A program made the translations under genes and the position numbers. From Halotia wernerae (GTDB lineage Bacteria > Cyanobacteriota > Cyanobacteriia > Cyanobacteriales > Nostocaceae), in the NCBI GenBank assembly GCA_034931985.1, contig JAYGHB010000003.1, positions 91,366 through 155,365 on the forward strand: a DNA stretch of 64,000 nucleotides, written 5' to 3'. Positions 9,165 through 16,899 of this stretch are shown here, piece after piece; position 1 is the first letter of the stretch; the number at the start of each line of letters is the position of its first letter. The notes beneath the pieces are model-generated. The model did not search any database, had not been told where the DNA came from, and saw nothing but the letters and a program-made list of their open reading frames with translations.

Positions 9165-9190
9165 CAGCCAGGGAATTAATTCCCTGGCTG
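9165..9190. terminator. 26-bp perfect palindrome downstream of the TolC-like gene
   Basis: CAGCCAGGGAATT is followed directly by its exact reverse complement, 60 nt after the TolC-like stop codon. A 13-bp arm without a loop can form a strong hairpin, so it may terminate transcription in either direction, but no clear U-run follows. A symmetric protein-binding site is the alternative. Confidence 0.45.
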
Positions 9191-9417
9191 ATAGTAAGAA
9201 GTCCTCTTTTCAGTTCACTGAAGTAGATTCAGGCTTTTAACATACTTTGTGCCTACTATGGCGCGATCGCTTGACTACACCCAAATCAAGTTATAATTGC
9301 CACTGACACGGGGACTCAGGGGCGTGGAGGTTTTGGAATTATAAATAATTAACTGGGCTTAATATCACGCACTCAATAAATAGCTGAGTATTAAAATGCT
9401 TGGCTTGTAAAAAACTC

Positions 9418-9795
9418 ATGACTCAAGTTACATCAAGAGAAATTGCGCTGTTTCGCTCTCAATTAACAGATGATCCTGTAGCTATGGAAGCACTGGACTT
9501 GATTGAGGACTGTGACGGAGATTTAGAAGATGCAGCAATGACACTAGCTATTCGGGCGGGACAAGAACCAGAAAGAACAAATTCAGAGTGGTTAGACGCT
9601 TTAGCTAGAAAATGGCGTGCAGTCGTTTGTGAACAAGAGCATCGAGAAGACTTGCTCAATAGCTCACTTGGGGGGATGATGAAAAACCTCAAAACAATGC
9701 CGACGTTTCCTAAAATTTTAGCAACGCCGATGTTGATATACATCCTCAAGCAAGGTATAAACAATTTTTGTGAGCCATTAGATTCGTTAAAGTAA
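9418..9795 (+). CDS. Conserved hypothetical protein
   Basis: About 125 residues from the ATG at 9418 (MTQVTSREIALF). A further TTG start 18 nt upstream is less likely. The protein is acidic and helical in its first half (DDPVAMEALDLIEDCDGDLEDAAMTLAIRAGQ, which resembles a UBA-like or helical-bundle segment), with a hydrophobic C-terminal part (PTFPKILATPMLIYILKQGI). I do not recognise a characterised family. It lies alone between the TolC-like gene and the convergent bciB. Confidence 0.7.
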   Translation: MTQVTSREIALFRSQLTDDPVAMEALDLIEDCDGDLEDAAMTLAIRAGQEPERTNSEWLDALARKWRAVVCEQEHREDLLNSSLGGMMKNLKTMPTFPKILATPMLIYILKQGINNFCEPLDSLK

Positions 9796-9991
9796 CATTA
9801 AAATTACTGAGTAAAAGTGCTGAGTACTGAAAAGCCAAGACTACGAGGCTTTATTTTGTCAATAAAAAATTTTCTTTCAATGCAGCAAGAAATTTGAGAT
9901 TAAGACAAGACGCAAAGATATAGCGATAGCCAGTTAGTTTAGGACATAAACTGATCATAAAACCCTGACACCAACAGACTTTCAAACCTTT

Positions 9992-10020
9992 CCCCTGTCC
10001 CCTGTTCCCTGTCCCCTGCT
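9992..10020. repeat. Heptanucleotide tandem repeat (CCCCTGT type)
   Basis: Four imperfect copies of a CCCCTGT heptamer. Short tandemly repeated heptamers of this kind are typical of Nostocales intergenic DNA. It lies between two convergent genes. Confidence 0.8.
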
Positions 10021-10085
10021 ATATCAATAATTCCTTTGCGCCTACCCTGGGGGTTTTGCCTTAGCGGTATGCGCCTTTGCGTGAG

Positions 10086-11282
10086 CTACTCTTTTGGTAA
10101 CTTATACTGCCCCACAATCTGTTTAGCAAACTCCGGTATATGCGCCTCCAACTTCTCTGGATGATTCCGCTTCACATACAAATAATTCCTTGTAAAGTGC
10201 GAATCAATGGAAAATCGCGCATATTCCAAACCCTTGGGGCCAATTCTTTCAATCACTACACCCATGAGTTTAGCCGCCCACATCGGCAGAGTTACACCTT
10301 TGTCGTAAGCAGGAATACTTTGTTGTACGGCTTCTTTCCTATTCCCTTGGGATATCACAGGCTGGGTATCTAACTGGTCTTGCACCAAGTCCAGCATTTC
10401 TTTGCCTGTATTATTTCTGACTACAATCCACTGCCAGCCGAAGGGTGCGCCCATATAGCCAACAACTAAATCTGCCAGAGAGTTGACGTAATCAAAGCAA
10501 CTCATGCAAGAAGGAGCAAAAACATCTTTGAGTTGGTTAGTCTTCAAACCAAAGAAAGGTACGGTTTCTGTTGAGCCATCTTCATGTTTGAAGTGAACTC
10601 GGAAGTCTTGCATAAATTCGTAATGTACAACTGTATCAGGCGATCGGCTAGTAGTTTCTAAGAATTTTTGCAGTCCAGCGCGAGTAACGTTATCTACACA
10701 AGGTGTACCTAAAACATATAGCTTTTCTAAACCAAGTTGTTTTTCTACGGCTCGCAGGGCTTGGATTTGGCAACCAACACCAATTACCAATAGTCGCTTC
10801 ATTCCCGATTTTTCTATCTGTTCCAACACGGAAAGGTTAGGCGAAAGTGTGGGTTTATTTACTCGCGCTGCTAGTATTTCTTCTGGGGTACGAGCAATTA
10901 CAGGCATGGGTTGAAAGCGGTCTTCTTTGGTGTTTTGAACACAGACAACGCCTTCAACTAAATCGCGATTCAGCATTTCAATGGCGATACTGCTGACAAT
11001 ACCCGTCCATTGTGCGCCTTCTATGGGCTGCTGTTTCCGCGCCGCTATCATGTCTTGGTGAACACCAAAGTAGAGTTCATCAGGGTTGTCGAGATGGCGC
11101 GATCGCCTGTGGGTTTGTTCTTCAAGTTCGCCTATTTGCTGATTTATAAAAGCACAAGCTTCCTTGACATAATGAATATAGTATGTATCACACAATCCAC
11201 ACTCGCTACAAAGTTCTTTAGCAGGACGACGGCTGGTAGGTTTAAGGGCTTTGGCTTTTTTGTGAGGAAAAACAGAGCTCAT
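10086..11282 (-). CDS. bciB: Ferredoxin-dependent divinyl (proto)chlorophyllide 8-vinyl reductase
   Basis: 398 residues with the FrhB (coenzyme F420 hydrogenase beta subunit) N- and C-terminal domains. The N-terminal ELCSECGLCDTYY supplies a CxxCxxC iron-sulfur cluster motif. Further conserved cysteines occur in GVGCQIQALRAVEKQL, LGTPCVDN and APSCMSCFDYVN, the last contributing to Fe-S binding in this family. The cyanobacterial branch of this length is BciB (Synechocystis slr1923), which reduces the 8-vinyl group during chlorophyll synthesis; the plant relative is 7-hydroxymethyl chlorophyll a reductase. It is flanked by intergenic repeats on both sides and is not in an obvious operon. Confidence 0.85.
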   Translation of the reverse strand: MSSVFPHKKAKALKPTSRRPAKELCSECGLCDTYYIHYVKEACAFINQQIGELEEQTHRRSRHLDNPDELYFGVHQDMIAARKQQPIEGAQWTGIVSSIAIEMLNRDLVEGVVCVQNTKEDRFQPMPVIARTPEEILAARVNKPTLSPNLSVLEQIEKSGMKRLLVIGVGCQIQALRAVEKQLGLEKLYVLGTPCVDNVTRAGLQKFLETTSRSPDTVVHYEFMQDFRVHFKHEDGSTETVPFFGLKTNQLKDVFAPSCMSCFDYVNSLADLVVGYMGAPFGWQWIVVRNNTGKEMLDLVQDQLDTQPVISQGNRKEAVQQSIPAYDKGVTLPMWAAKLMGVVIERIGPKGLEYARFSIDSHFTRNYLYVKRNHPEKLEAHIPEFAKQIVGQYKLPKE

Positions 11283-11636
11283 ATAAATTTTTTGTTTTAT
11301 CCAGGAATCACTTTTATTACAATACCTTCACTGGCTATGAACTTTACGATACGTTTTTAAACGCAGAGGGACGCAAAGGAAACGCGGAGTAACGCAGAGT
11401 TTTACCTAATTTAATTCGCTACAAGTTAATGAGAGAGTATATTAGGACTTTTCTGACATAGCATTAAAAGCAAAATTTAAGGCTTAAGTAAATTTTACGA
11501 AGACGTAATAAAACATTAATCTAAAATCTCCTGTCTTCCTTTGCATCTTTGCGCCTTTGCGTGAGATTTAACTAAGCTTTGTTCCCATTTTTCGGTAGGA
11601 TAGCTCCCAGACTCACACCTCGCGTAAACCTGAGCT
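11283..11636. repeat. Intergenic region with inverted dispersed repeats
   Basis: The gap between the divergent bciB and trpD contains a (ACGCAGAGGGACGCAAAGG)-type repeat at about 11359-11399 and an opposing copy at about 11537-11565 (TTTGCGCCTTTGCGTGAG). The same family recurs at many gene borders in this window. No coding sequence was seen. Confidence 0.7.
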
Positions 11637-12692
11637 ATGACAACCTCGCCAATTCCTGCTCAAGACTGGTATATCCTACTGCAACAATTAATCGATGGCC
11701 AATCCTTATCTCGCACTCAAGCAACCGAATTGATGCAAGGATGGCTAAATGAAGCGGTTCCCCCAGAATTATCAGGGGCAATTTTAACAGCACTGAACTT
11801 TAAAGGCGTTTCTGCTGATGAATTAACTGGAATGGCTGAGGTATTGCAATCACAATGTTCACCTATCAGAACTGAAAACTCAAAACTTAGTACCATCATA
11901 GACACCTGTGGCACTGGTGGCGATGGTTCATCAACCTTTAATATTTCTACAGCAGTTGCTTTTGTCGCCGCCGCTTATGGTGTACCCGTTGCCAAGCATG
12001 GTAATCGTTCTGCATCAAGTTTGACAGGAAGTGCAGATGTTTTGGAAGCCTTGGGTGTAAACCTGAGTGCCTCTAGTGAAAAAGTGCAAGCAGCACTACC
12101 AGAGGTGGGGATCACTTTCTTATTTGCCCCTGGTTGGCATCCAGCGCTAAAGGCAGTTGCTTCGTTGCGCCGAACTTTGAAGATCCGAACGGTGTTTAAT
12201 TTGCTTGGGCCATTAGTCAATCCGTTGTATCCCACTGGGCAAGTTGTAGGGCTATTTACTCCCAAACTTTTGGCAACCGTTGCTCAAGCGTTAAACAATT
12301 TGGGCAAGCAAAAAGCAATTGTGTTACATGGACGAGAAAGACTTGACGAAGCTGGGTTAGGAGATATTACAGACTTGGCAGTCTTATCTGAAGGTGAAGT
12401 GCAGTTAAATACTGTGAATCCCTTAGATTTAAATGTAACACCTGCTCCTATAGGTGCGCTTCGAGGTGGAGATGTCCAAGAAAATGCGGTGATTCTCAAG
12501 GCGGTGCTGCAAGGAAAGGGAACTCAGGCACAACAAGATGCAGTAGCTTTAAATGCTTCCTTGGCGCTACAAGTGGCGGGTGCGATCCCCTTATTGGATC
12601 ACGCCCAAGGTATTAATGTAGCTAGGGAGATCCTACAGAACGGTACTCCTTGGACAAAATTGGAGCAGCTAGTCCAGTTTCTAGGGGATTAA
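11637..12692 (+). CDS. trpD: Anthranilate phosphoribosyltransferase
   Basis: 351 residues, normal for TrpD. The enzyme joins anthranilate to PRPP in tryptophan synthesis. Signature motifs are the PRPP-binding glycine loop CGTGGDGSSTFN (around 91-102), KHGNRS (120-125), the GS-AD metal/PRPP segment and LRRTLKIRTVFNLLGPLVNP. It starts at ATG. No other trp genes are adjacent, as is common in cyanobacteria. Its last 71 nt overlap, tail to tail, the end of the protease-like gene on the other strand. Confidence 0.97.
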   Translation: MTTSPIPAQDWYILLQQLIDGQSLSRTQATELMQGWLNEAVPPELSGAILTALNFKGVSADELTGMAEVLQSQCSPIRTENSKLSTIIDTCGTGGDGSSTFNISTAVAFVAAAYGVPVAKHGNRSASSLTGSADVLEALGVNLSASSEKVQAALPEVGITFLFAPGWHPALKAVASLRRTLKIRTVFNLLGPLVNPLYPTGQVVGLFTPKLLATVAQALNNLGKQKAIVLHGRERLDEAGLGDITDLAVLSEGEVQLNTVNPLDLNVTPAPIGALRGGDVQENAVILKAVLQGKGTQAQQDAVALNASLALQVAGAIPLLDHAQGINVAREILQNGTPWTKLEQLVQFLGD

Positions 12693-13671
12693 TTTCTGAG
12701 TGTGACTGTGGACGAAATTCTACAACATGACGTTTGATAGTGACATCGTAGTTACCAAAAAAGTCATGTCCTAGTAATCCAGTTTCTAATTCTAAACCAG
12801 CGATCGCTACTGGTACTTTATTCACTCTTACCCCGCCAACTGCCATCGAATCAACATAACCAACAGGAAATTCCACCGCTTTAGAACTGGCGGTGTTAGC
12901 CTTAGCTTTTCCCACTGGCACTATCCCCAAGGCATTGGCCATTTGTTGGGTAATTACAGTCCCACTAGCTCCTGTATCCACAATCATGTCAAATTGTTGC
13001 TGTCCATTAAAAGTAACTGTGACAATTGGCGTTCCCCCAATTCGTCGTCTAATCGGGGCAATAAATACTTCTTTTTCGGAAGAAAGTAATTCTGATGAGG
13101 AAAAGATAGGTCTAGTTGGTGGCAGTTTTACTCGTACAGGTGGGGGTACTGGTATGGGAACCTGGGGTGAAGTTTTTGCTTGGGGAGCCACTGCTATTCT
13201 TGGAGGATTAGCTTTGGCTGATGGTTGAGGGCTAGGAGTAGCTTTGCGTAGGGCATACTTAACCTGGCGCTGGTATTCTGAGATTTTAACTTGGGCGATC
13301 GCAAATTCAGAACTTTGTCGCCGCACTTTTTTCATCAGCGCGATCGCATCCTGGAACTGACTTGCCACTAAGTTCCAATCATCTGGAGATTGAGCAGATT
13401 GGCTGATACTCAAAGCGCCCGCGGCTTTATCTAACCCTAGTTCAAAAGAACTTGGTTCCATTACCGACAGTGGCAGGTTTTCTGGTTCTGGAATGGCTGG
13501 TGGTGCTGTTTGTTCTACGGGAGATGGTGCTACCTGATTGTCAGTAACTACAGACTGTTGATTGCGAAGAATCGCACTAGTCTGTTTTTCTTGACTACAA
13601 GCAACACCCAAAACCGCTAAAGTACTTGAGAGAAAAATCAGGGCTGTACGAGATAAAAAAGACTGAAGCAT
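12622..13671 (-). CDS. Retropepsin-like aspartic protease, probable lipoprotein
   Basis: About 349 residues from the ATG at 13671, chosen because MLQSFLSRTA..LAVLGVAC then forms a lipoprotein signal peptide (17 more codons are open upstream). After lipidated Cys 25 comes a Pro-rich spacer, a helical segment of the kind found in TPR-associated proteins, another Pro/Lys-rich linker and a C-terminal single-domain aspartic protease: FDMIVDTGASGTVIT holds the D-T-G triad (Asp about 232) and LLGHDFFGNYDV the hydrophobic-hydrophobic-Gly motif. Retropepsin folds act as dimers. Substrate unknown. The stop lies inside the convergent trpD gene. Confidence 0.85.
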   Translation of the reverse strand: MLQSFLSRTALIFLSSTLAVLGVACSQEKQTSAILRNQQSVVTDNQVAPSPVEQTAPPAIPEPENLPLSVMEPSSFELGLDKAAGALSISQSAQSPDDWNLVASQFQDAIALMKKVRRQSSEFAIAQVKISEYQRQVKYALRKATPSPQPSAKANPPRIAVAPQAKTSPQVPIPVPPPVRVKLPPTRPIFSSSELLSSEKEVFIAPIRRRIGGTPIVTVTFNGQQQFDMIVDTGASGTVITQQMANALGIVPVGKAKANTASSKAVEFPVGYVDSMAVGGVRVNKVPVAIAGLELETGLLGHDFFGNYDVTIKRHVVEFRPQSHSEINPLETGLAAPILSKEYRSVGSP

Positions 13672-13918
13672 AATTAACTTCGATTTTAATTGCCCAAGGG
13701 ACTGCAAATCTACTTTTGCCACCGATTCCCCTTTCCAAATTTTATCTTTTTAATTTTTAATTAATTCCCTGAAGAACACAGAATTTCTGAACTCATGGGA
13801 TAATTACATTCGCAGTATTGACTAAAGTGGGGAGCAAAGACTGCTCATTTTTAACCGTTGACTGCTAAATGTCAACTGTCAAGGACTGGAGGAAGAGGAA
13901 AGGGAGCAGGGAGAAAAT

Positions 13919-13985
13919 ACCAATACCCAATGCCCCATGCCCAATACCCCATGCCCAATACCCCATGCCCAATGCCCTAATCCCT
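13919..13985. repeat. Heptanucleotide tandem repeat (CCCAATA/CCCCATG)
   Basis: Alternating CCCAATG, CCCCATG and CCCAATA heptamers run for about 65 bp immediately upstream of carA. This is the classical short tandemly repeated repeat of Nostocales. It lies between the protease-like gene and carA, close to where the carA promoter or leader must be. Confidence 0.85.
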
Positions 13986-14004
13986 AATTTTTTGTGCTTT
14001 GCTT

Positions 14005-15171
14005 ATGCCTTTGTCTGACGCAATCCCTGCTTTACTTGTCTTGGCAGATGGAACCACTTATCGCGGTTGGTCTTTCGGTGCGACGGGAACCACAATCGGG
14101 GAAGTGGTGTTTAATACTGGCATGACAGGATATCAAGAAGTTCTGACTGATCCTAGTTACTGCGGTCAAATTGTGATTTTTACCTATCCTGAATTAGGGA
14201 ACACTGGCGTTAATCCTGACGACGAAGAATCAGCTCAACCGCAAGTCAAAGGTGCGATCGCTCGTAATATTTGTCACAAACCTAGTAACTGGCGATCAAC
14301 ACAATCTTTGCCTGACTACCTGAAACAGCACCAAATACCAGGTATCTATGGAATTGATACCCGCGCTCTCACCCGAAAAATTCGCATGTTTGGAGCCATG
14401 AACGGCGGCATCTCCACCACAATTCTAGATGAAGTGGAGTTGTTAGAGCAGGTACAGGCAGCTCCCGACATGGCAGGATTAAATTTGGTACGTGAAGTCA
14501 CGACCTCTAAGGTTTATGAATGGTCAGATCCCACAATCCCAGCCTGGGAGTTCAACACAGAGTCTGCGGCCAATATTGGAGAATCTTTCACCGTTGTGGC
14601 CCTTGACTTTGGCGTGAAACGTAATATATTACGTCGTTTAGCAAGTTATGGTTGTCGGGTAATAGTTGTTCCTGCGGATACACCATCAGAAGAAATTCTC
14701 AACTACAATCCAGATGGTGTTTTTCTTTCCAATGGGCCTGGAGACCCGGCGGCAGTCACTAAGGGGATTGAAACTACCAAAGCATTGCTTCAAAGTCAAA
14801 AACCCATGTTTGGCATTTGTATGGGACACCAAATTTTAGGTCATGCTCTTGGGGCAGAAACCTTTAAATTAAAATTTGGTCATCGCGGTTTAAATCAACC
14901 TGCGGGTCTACAACAAAGGATAGAAATTACTAGCCAAAACCACAGCTTTGCGATCAACCCAGATTCCTTACCTGCGACAGTTGTGGAAATCAGTCACCTG
15001 AACCTCAATGATCGCACCGTTGCTGGGGTACGTCACAAATCTCTGCCTGTTTTTTCCGTACAGTATCACCCAGAAGCCAGTCCTGGCCCACACGATGCTG
15101 ATTACTTGTTTGAACAATTTGTACAAGCAATGCAAAAAGCACGGCAAGCTACCATAGGGCATAGGGCATAG
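14005..15171 (+). CDS. carA: Carbamoyl-phosphate synthase small subunit
   Basis: 388 residues from ATG 14005 (MPLSDAIPALL); a TTG two codons upstream is unlikely. CarA hydrolyses glutamine and channels ammonia to CarB for arginine and pyrimidine synthesis. The N-terminal CPSase domain has GxVVFNTGMTGYQEVLTDPSY. The class I amidotransferase domain has LSNGPGDP, the nucleophile Cys in FGICMGHQ (about 272) and the His/Glu pair in YHPEASPGPHD. The extreme C-terminus (ATIGHRA) is encoded by the start of a CATAGGG heptamer array, so the natural stop appears to have been replaced by repeat sequence. carB is not adjacent. Confidence 0.96.
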   Translation: MPLSDAIPALLVLADGTTYRGWSFGATGTTIGEVVFNTGMTGYQEVLTDPSYCGQIVIFTYPELGNTGVNPDDEESAQPQVKGAIARNICHKPSNWRSTQSLPDYLKQHQIPGIYGIDTRALTRKIRMFGAMNGGISTTILDEVELLEQVQAAPDMAGLNLVREVTTSKVYEWSDPTIPAWEFNTESAANIGESFTVVALDFGVKRNILRRLASYGCRVIVVPADTPSEEILNYNPDGVFLSNGPGDPAAVTKGIETTKALLQSQKPMFGICMGHQILGHALGAETFKLKFGHRGLNQPAGLQQRIEITSQNHSFAINPDSLPATVVEISHLNLNDRTVAGVRHKSLPVFSVQYHPEASPGPHDADYLFEQFVQAMQKARQATIGHRA

Positions 15172-15187
15172 GGCATAGGGCATAGGT
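15153..15187. repeat. Heptanucleotide tandem repeat (CATAGGG)5 over the carA stop
   Basis: Five head-to-tail copies of CATAGGG (last copy CATAGGT). The first copies are translated as the last residues of CarA and supply its TAG stop. A second CCCCTGCT-like run follows at about 15192-15215. Confidence 0.9.
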
Positions 15188-15298
15188 TTTTCTCCCCTGC
15201 TCCCCCTGCTCTCTTCTCGCCTACTCCAGCAGGTTCTAGACAACTTGCACCAAAACCATCTATACTTGAGCGTTCACTTTAATGATGAGGAGGGAATT

Positions 15299-15661
15299 AT
15301 TGCTGAGCCACTTAATCTAACAGTGAGCCTGAGAGGCACTCGTGAAGTCCGGGATAACTGTCAGCTATTCCGCCTCACAGGTTTGTTAGATGCATTTTCT
15401 GAACCGACATTTCGTAAGGTACTTGGCAACAAAATTGATGAGGGGCCAAAGCACATTATCTTGGATCTTTCACAAATCGATTTTGTTGATAGTTCTGGTT
15501 TGGGTGCGCTCGTGCAGCTAGCCAAGCAGGCTCAAACCGCTGATGGCACCTTGCAAATTGTCACTAATGCGCGAGTAACTCAAACAGTCAAACTTGTTCG
15601 CTTAGAGAAATTTCTCTCGCTGCAAACTACAGTTGACGCAGCGCTAGAAAATATCAAGTAG
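15299..15661 (+). CDS. STAS-domain anti-sigma factor antagonist
   Basis: A single STAS domain (SpoIIAA-like). LILDLSQIDFVDSSGLGALVQL-type signature is seen as IILDLSQIDFVDSSGLGA; the Ser pair in VDSSGLG is the usual phosphorylation site by an anti-sigma/partner-switch kinase. The C-terminal VKLVRLEKFLSL is typical. The start is uncertain: GAGGAGGG at 15287-15294 sits 4 nt before an in-frame ATT at 15299, giving IAEPLNLTVSLRG, which fits the domain edge. The alternatives are TTG at 15245 (138 residues, no clear ribosome-binding site) or GTG at 15323. No partner kinase or phosphatase gene is adjacent. A TnpB relic abuts the stop codon. Confidence 0.85.
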   Translation: MAEPLNLTVSLRGTREVRDNCQLFRLTGLLDAFSEPTFRKVLGNKIDEGPKHIILDLSQIDFVDSSGLGALVQLAKQAQTADGTLQIVTNARVTQTVKLVRLEKFLSLQTTVDAALENIK

Positions 15662-15662
15662 T

Positions 15663-15764
15663 ATTGATCGTTTGATGATAGCCGCCGTCGGTGCGCCGGA
15701 TCCTCTAAACGCCTGTAGAGAACTTATAAGACCTGGATTGATTGCTCCAGGCGGAGATCGTTGA
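15663..15764 (+). pseudogene. TnpB (IS200/IS605-type) C-terminal remnant
   Basis: In one frame up to the TGA at 15762-15764 the sequence gives AVGAPDPLNACRELIRPG, matching how many cyanobacterial TnpB/OrfB proteins end (a (T/A)VG......NACGE-like segment). It is followed by the expected right end of an IS605-type element. Everything upstream, including the RuvC and zinc-finger parts, is missing; the relic starts just after the STAS stop codon. Confidence 0.6.
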
Positions 15765-15802
15765 AGCAGGAATCGCGCGACTTTGAATCGTGTGAGGTTC
15801 AA
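15765..15802 (+). mobile_element. IS605-type right end / omega-RNA 3' scaffold relic
   Basis: After the TnpB remnant comes GAAGCAGGAAT, then a hairpin (CGCGCGA 15774-15780, loop, TCGTGTG 15788-15794, with G-U pairs) and GAGGTTCAA. This order, GAAGCAGGAA-hairpin-GAG(T)GTCAA, is characteristic of the right end of TnpB-encoding elements, where the guide RNA scaffold is encoded. No left end or intact tnpB is visible, so it is inactive as a transposon. Confidence 0.6.
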
Positions 15803-16315
15803 TAGAGAGTTCAACTTAGCTATCCGAATGCTTGATCTGGGTAGCTTAAATTTTAGAGACGCTGGCAGAAAACCTCTCTCCTTGTGGGAGAGGCACAAAA
15901 GCCAGCAAATCTAAAATATCAACATATTGCCAAGAAAATAAGTATATCTCAGATATGTCAAAATAAAAGATAAATACTCCCTAAAAAACTTTATAGTCTT
16001 TAGCTGTAATGCAAAAAAAACTAATATTTTTATGCATATAGAACTAAGAAATTTGTATTTTTAGTCTATTAGATATTTGATACTTGAAATAAGTATTTGT
16101 CAAGTCATGAAAACTGTCTACTAGGCACATATACAAGATAATTTCTCAGTGCAAACTACCAGTAAAATCTGAAACAGGCGAAAAGCCTACAAAATAGGCA
16201 TTATTTATTTTTATTTTTGACTTTTGTACTAAGTACACCAGCATGGCATACCTAAGAAAGAATAAATCTTTTTGCAGATGCCTTTTGAATGTAGCCTATT
16301 AAGGGATGATAACTT
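15803..16315. other. AT-rich intergenic region
   Basis: About 510 bp without a credible gene. A short hairpin CCTCTC...GAGAGG lies at about 15871-15891. The rest is AT-rich and probably contains the leader of the mini-RNase III gene. Confidence 0.5.
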
Positions 16316-16798
16316 GTGAAGTCAAAGGAGGAAGAGCTATTAAATGGACAACAAGATGAAGCTCCTAAGCTAGATTCATCTTTGACCCAAGCATTCTTGG
16401 CAACTACAGCGCAATTACCACAACAAATTTCCCAGACACAATTGCAACAAATTTCTCCTGCTGCTTTAGCGTATTTAGGAGATGCAATCTATGAATTGTA
16501 TGTTAGGATGTTCTATCTGCTGCCATTACAGCGGACAGATACCTATCATCATCTGGTAGTAGCACAAGTAAGAGCGGAAACCCAGGCGCTTCATTTGCGA
16601 TCGCTGATCCCTCATCTCACAAAAACAGAATTAGAAATTGTCCGGCGGGGCCGTAACGCTGCCACAAAGCGCCCAAAGCGGGTTGAACCCGACATCTATC
16701 AACAGGCAACTAGTCTAGAAACTTTAATTGGCTACCTTTATCTCACCGATTCCCAACGCTTAACCGAACTGTTGCAACAACTCCATCTAGAAAAATAG
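16316..16798 (+). CDS. mrnC: Mini-ribonuclease III
   Basis: 160 residues starting at GTG. It is a lone RNase III catalytic domain without the double-stranded RNA-binding domain. SPAALAYLGDAIYELYVR contains the metal-binding Asp of the family, and RRGRNAATKR and ATSLETLIGYLYLT (with the second acidic cluster) are mini-III signatures. In Bacillus this enzyme matures 23S rRNA ends. The neighbouring rRNA methyltransferase rlmB (101 nt downstream, same strand) supports a ribosome-maturation pairing, a common arrangement. Confidence 0.92.
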   Translation: MKSKEEELLNGQQDEAPKLDSSLTQAFLATTAQLPQQISQTQLQQISPAALAYLGDAIYELYVRMFYLLPLQRTDTYHHLVVAQVRAETQALHLRSLIPHLTKTELEIVRRGRNAATKRPKRVEPDIYQQATSLETLIGYLYLTDSQRLTELLQQLHLEK

Positions 16799-16899
16799 TG
16801 AGCAACTCAATCTATCTCATGACAGGAAATTCAGCAGTATAGACCCGGTAAATTCTAAGGAATCTGGAAGCCCACCCATAAGCTATACCCAAAACTTAT

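Noticed and set aside
13919..13985. Tandem heptamers as a possible CRISPR array
   Set aside because: Units are 7 bp without spacers; they are Nostocales short tandem repeats. No CRISPR array was seen anywhere.
15644..15898. Minus-strand open frame of 84 codons after the STAS gene
   Set aside because: It overlaps the TnpB relic and a common intergenic hairpin, has no ribosome-binding site and no protein-like pattern.
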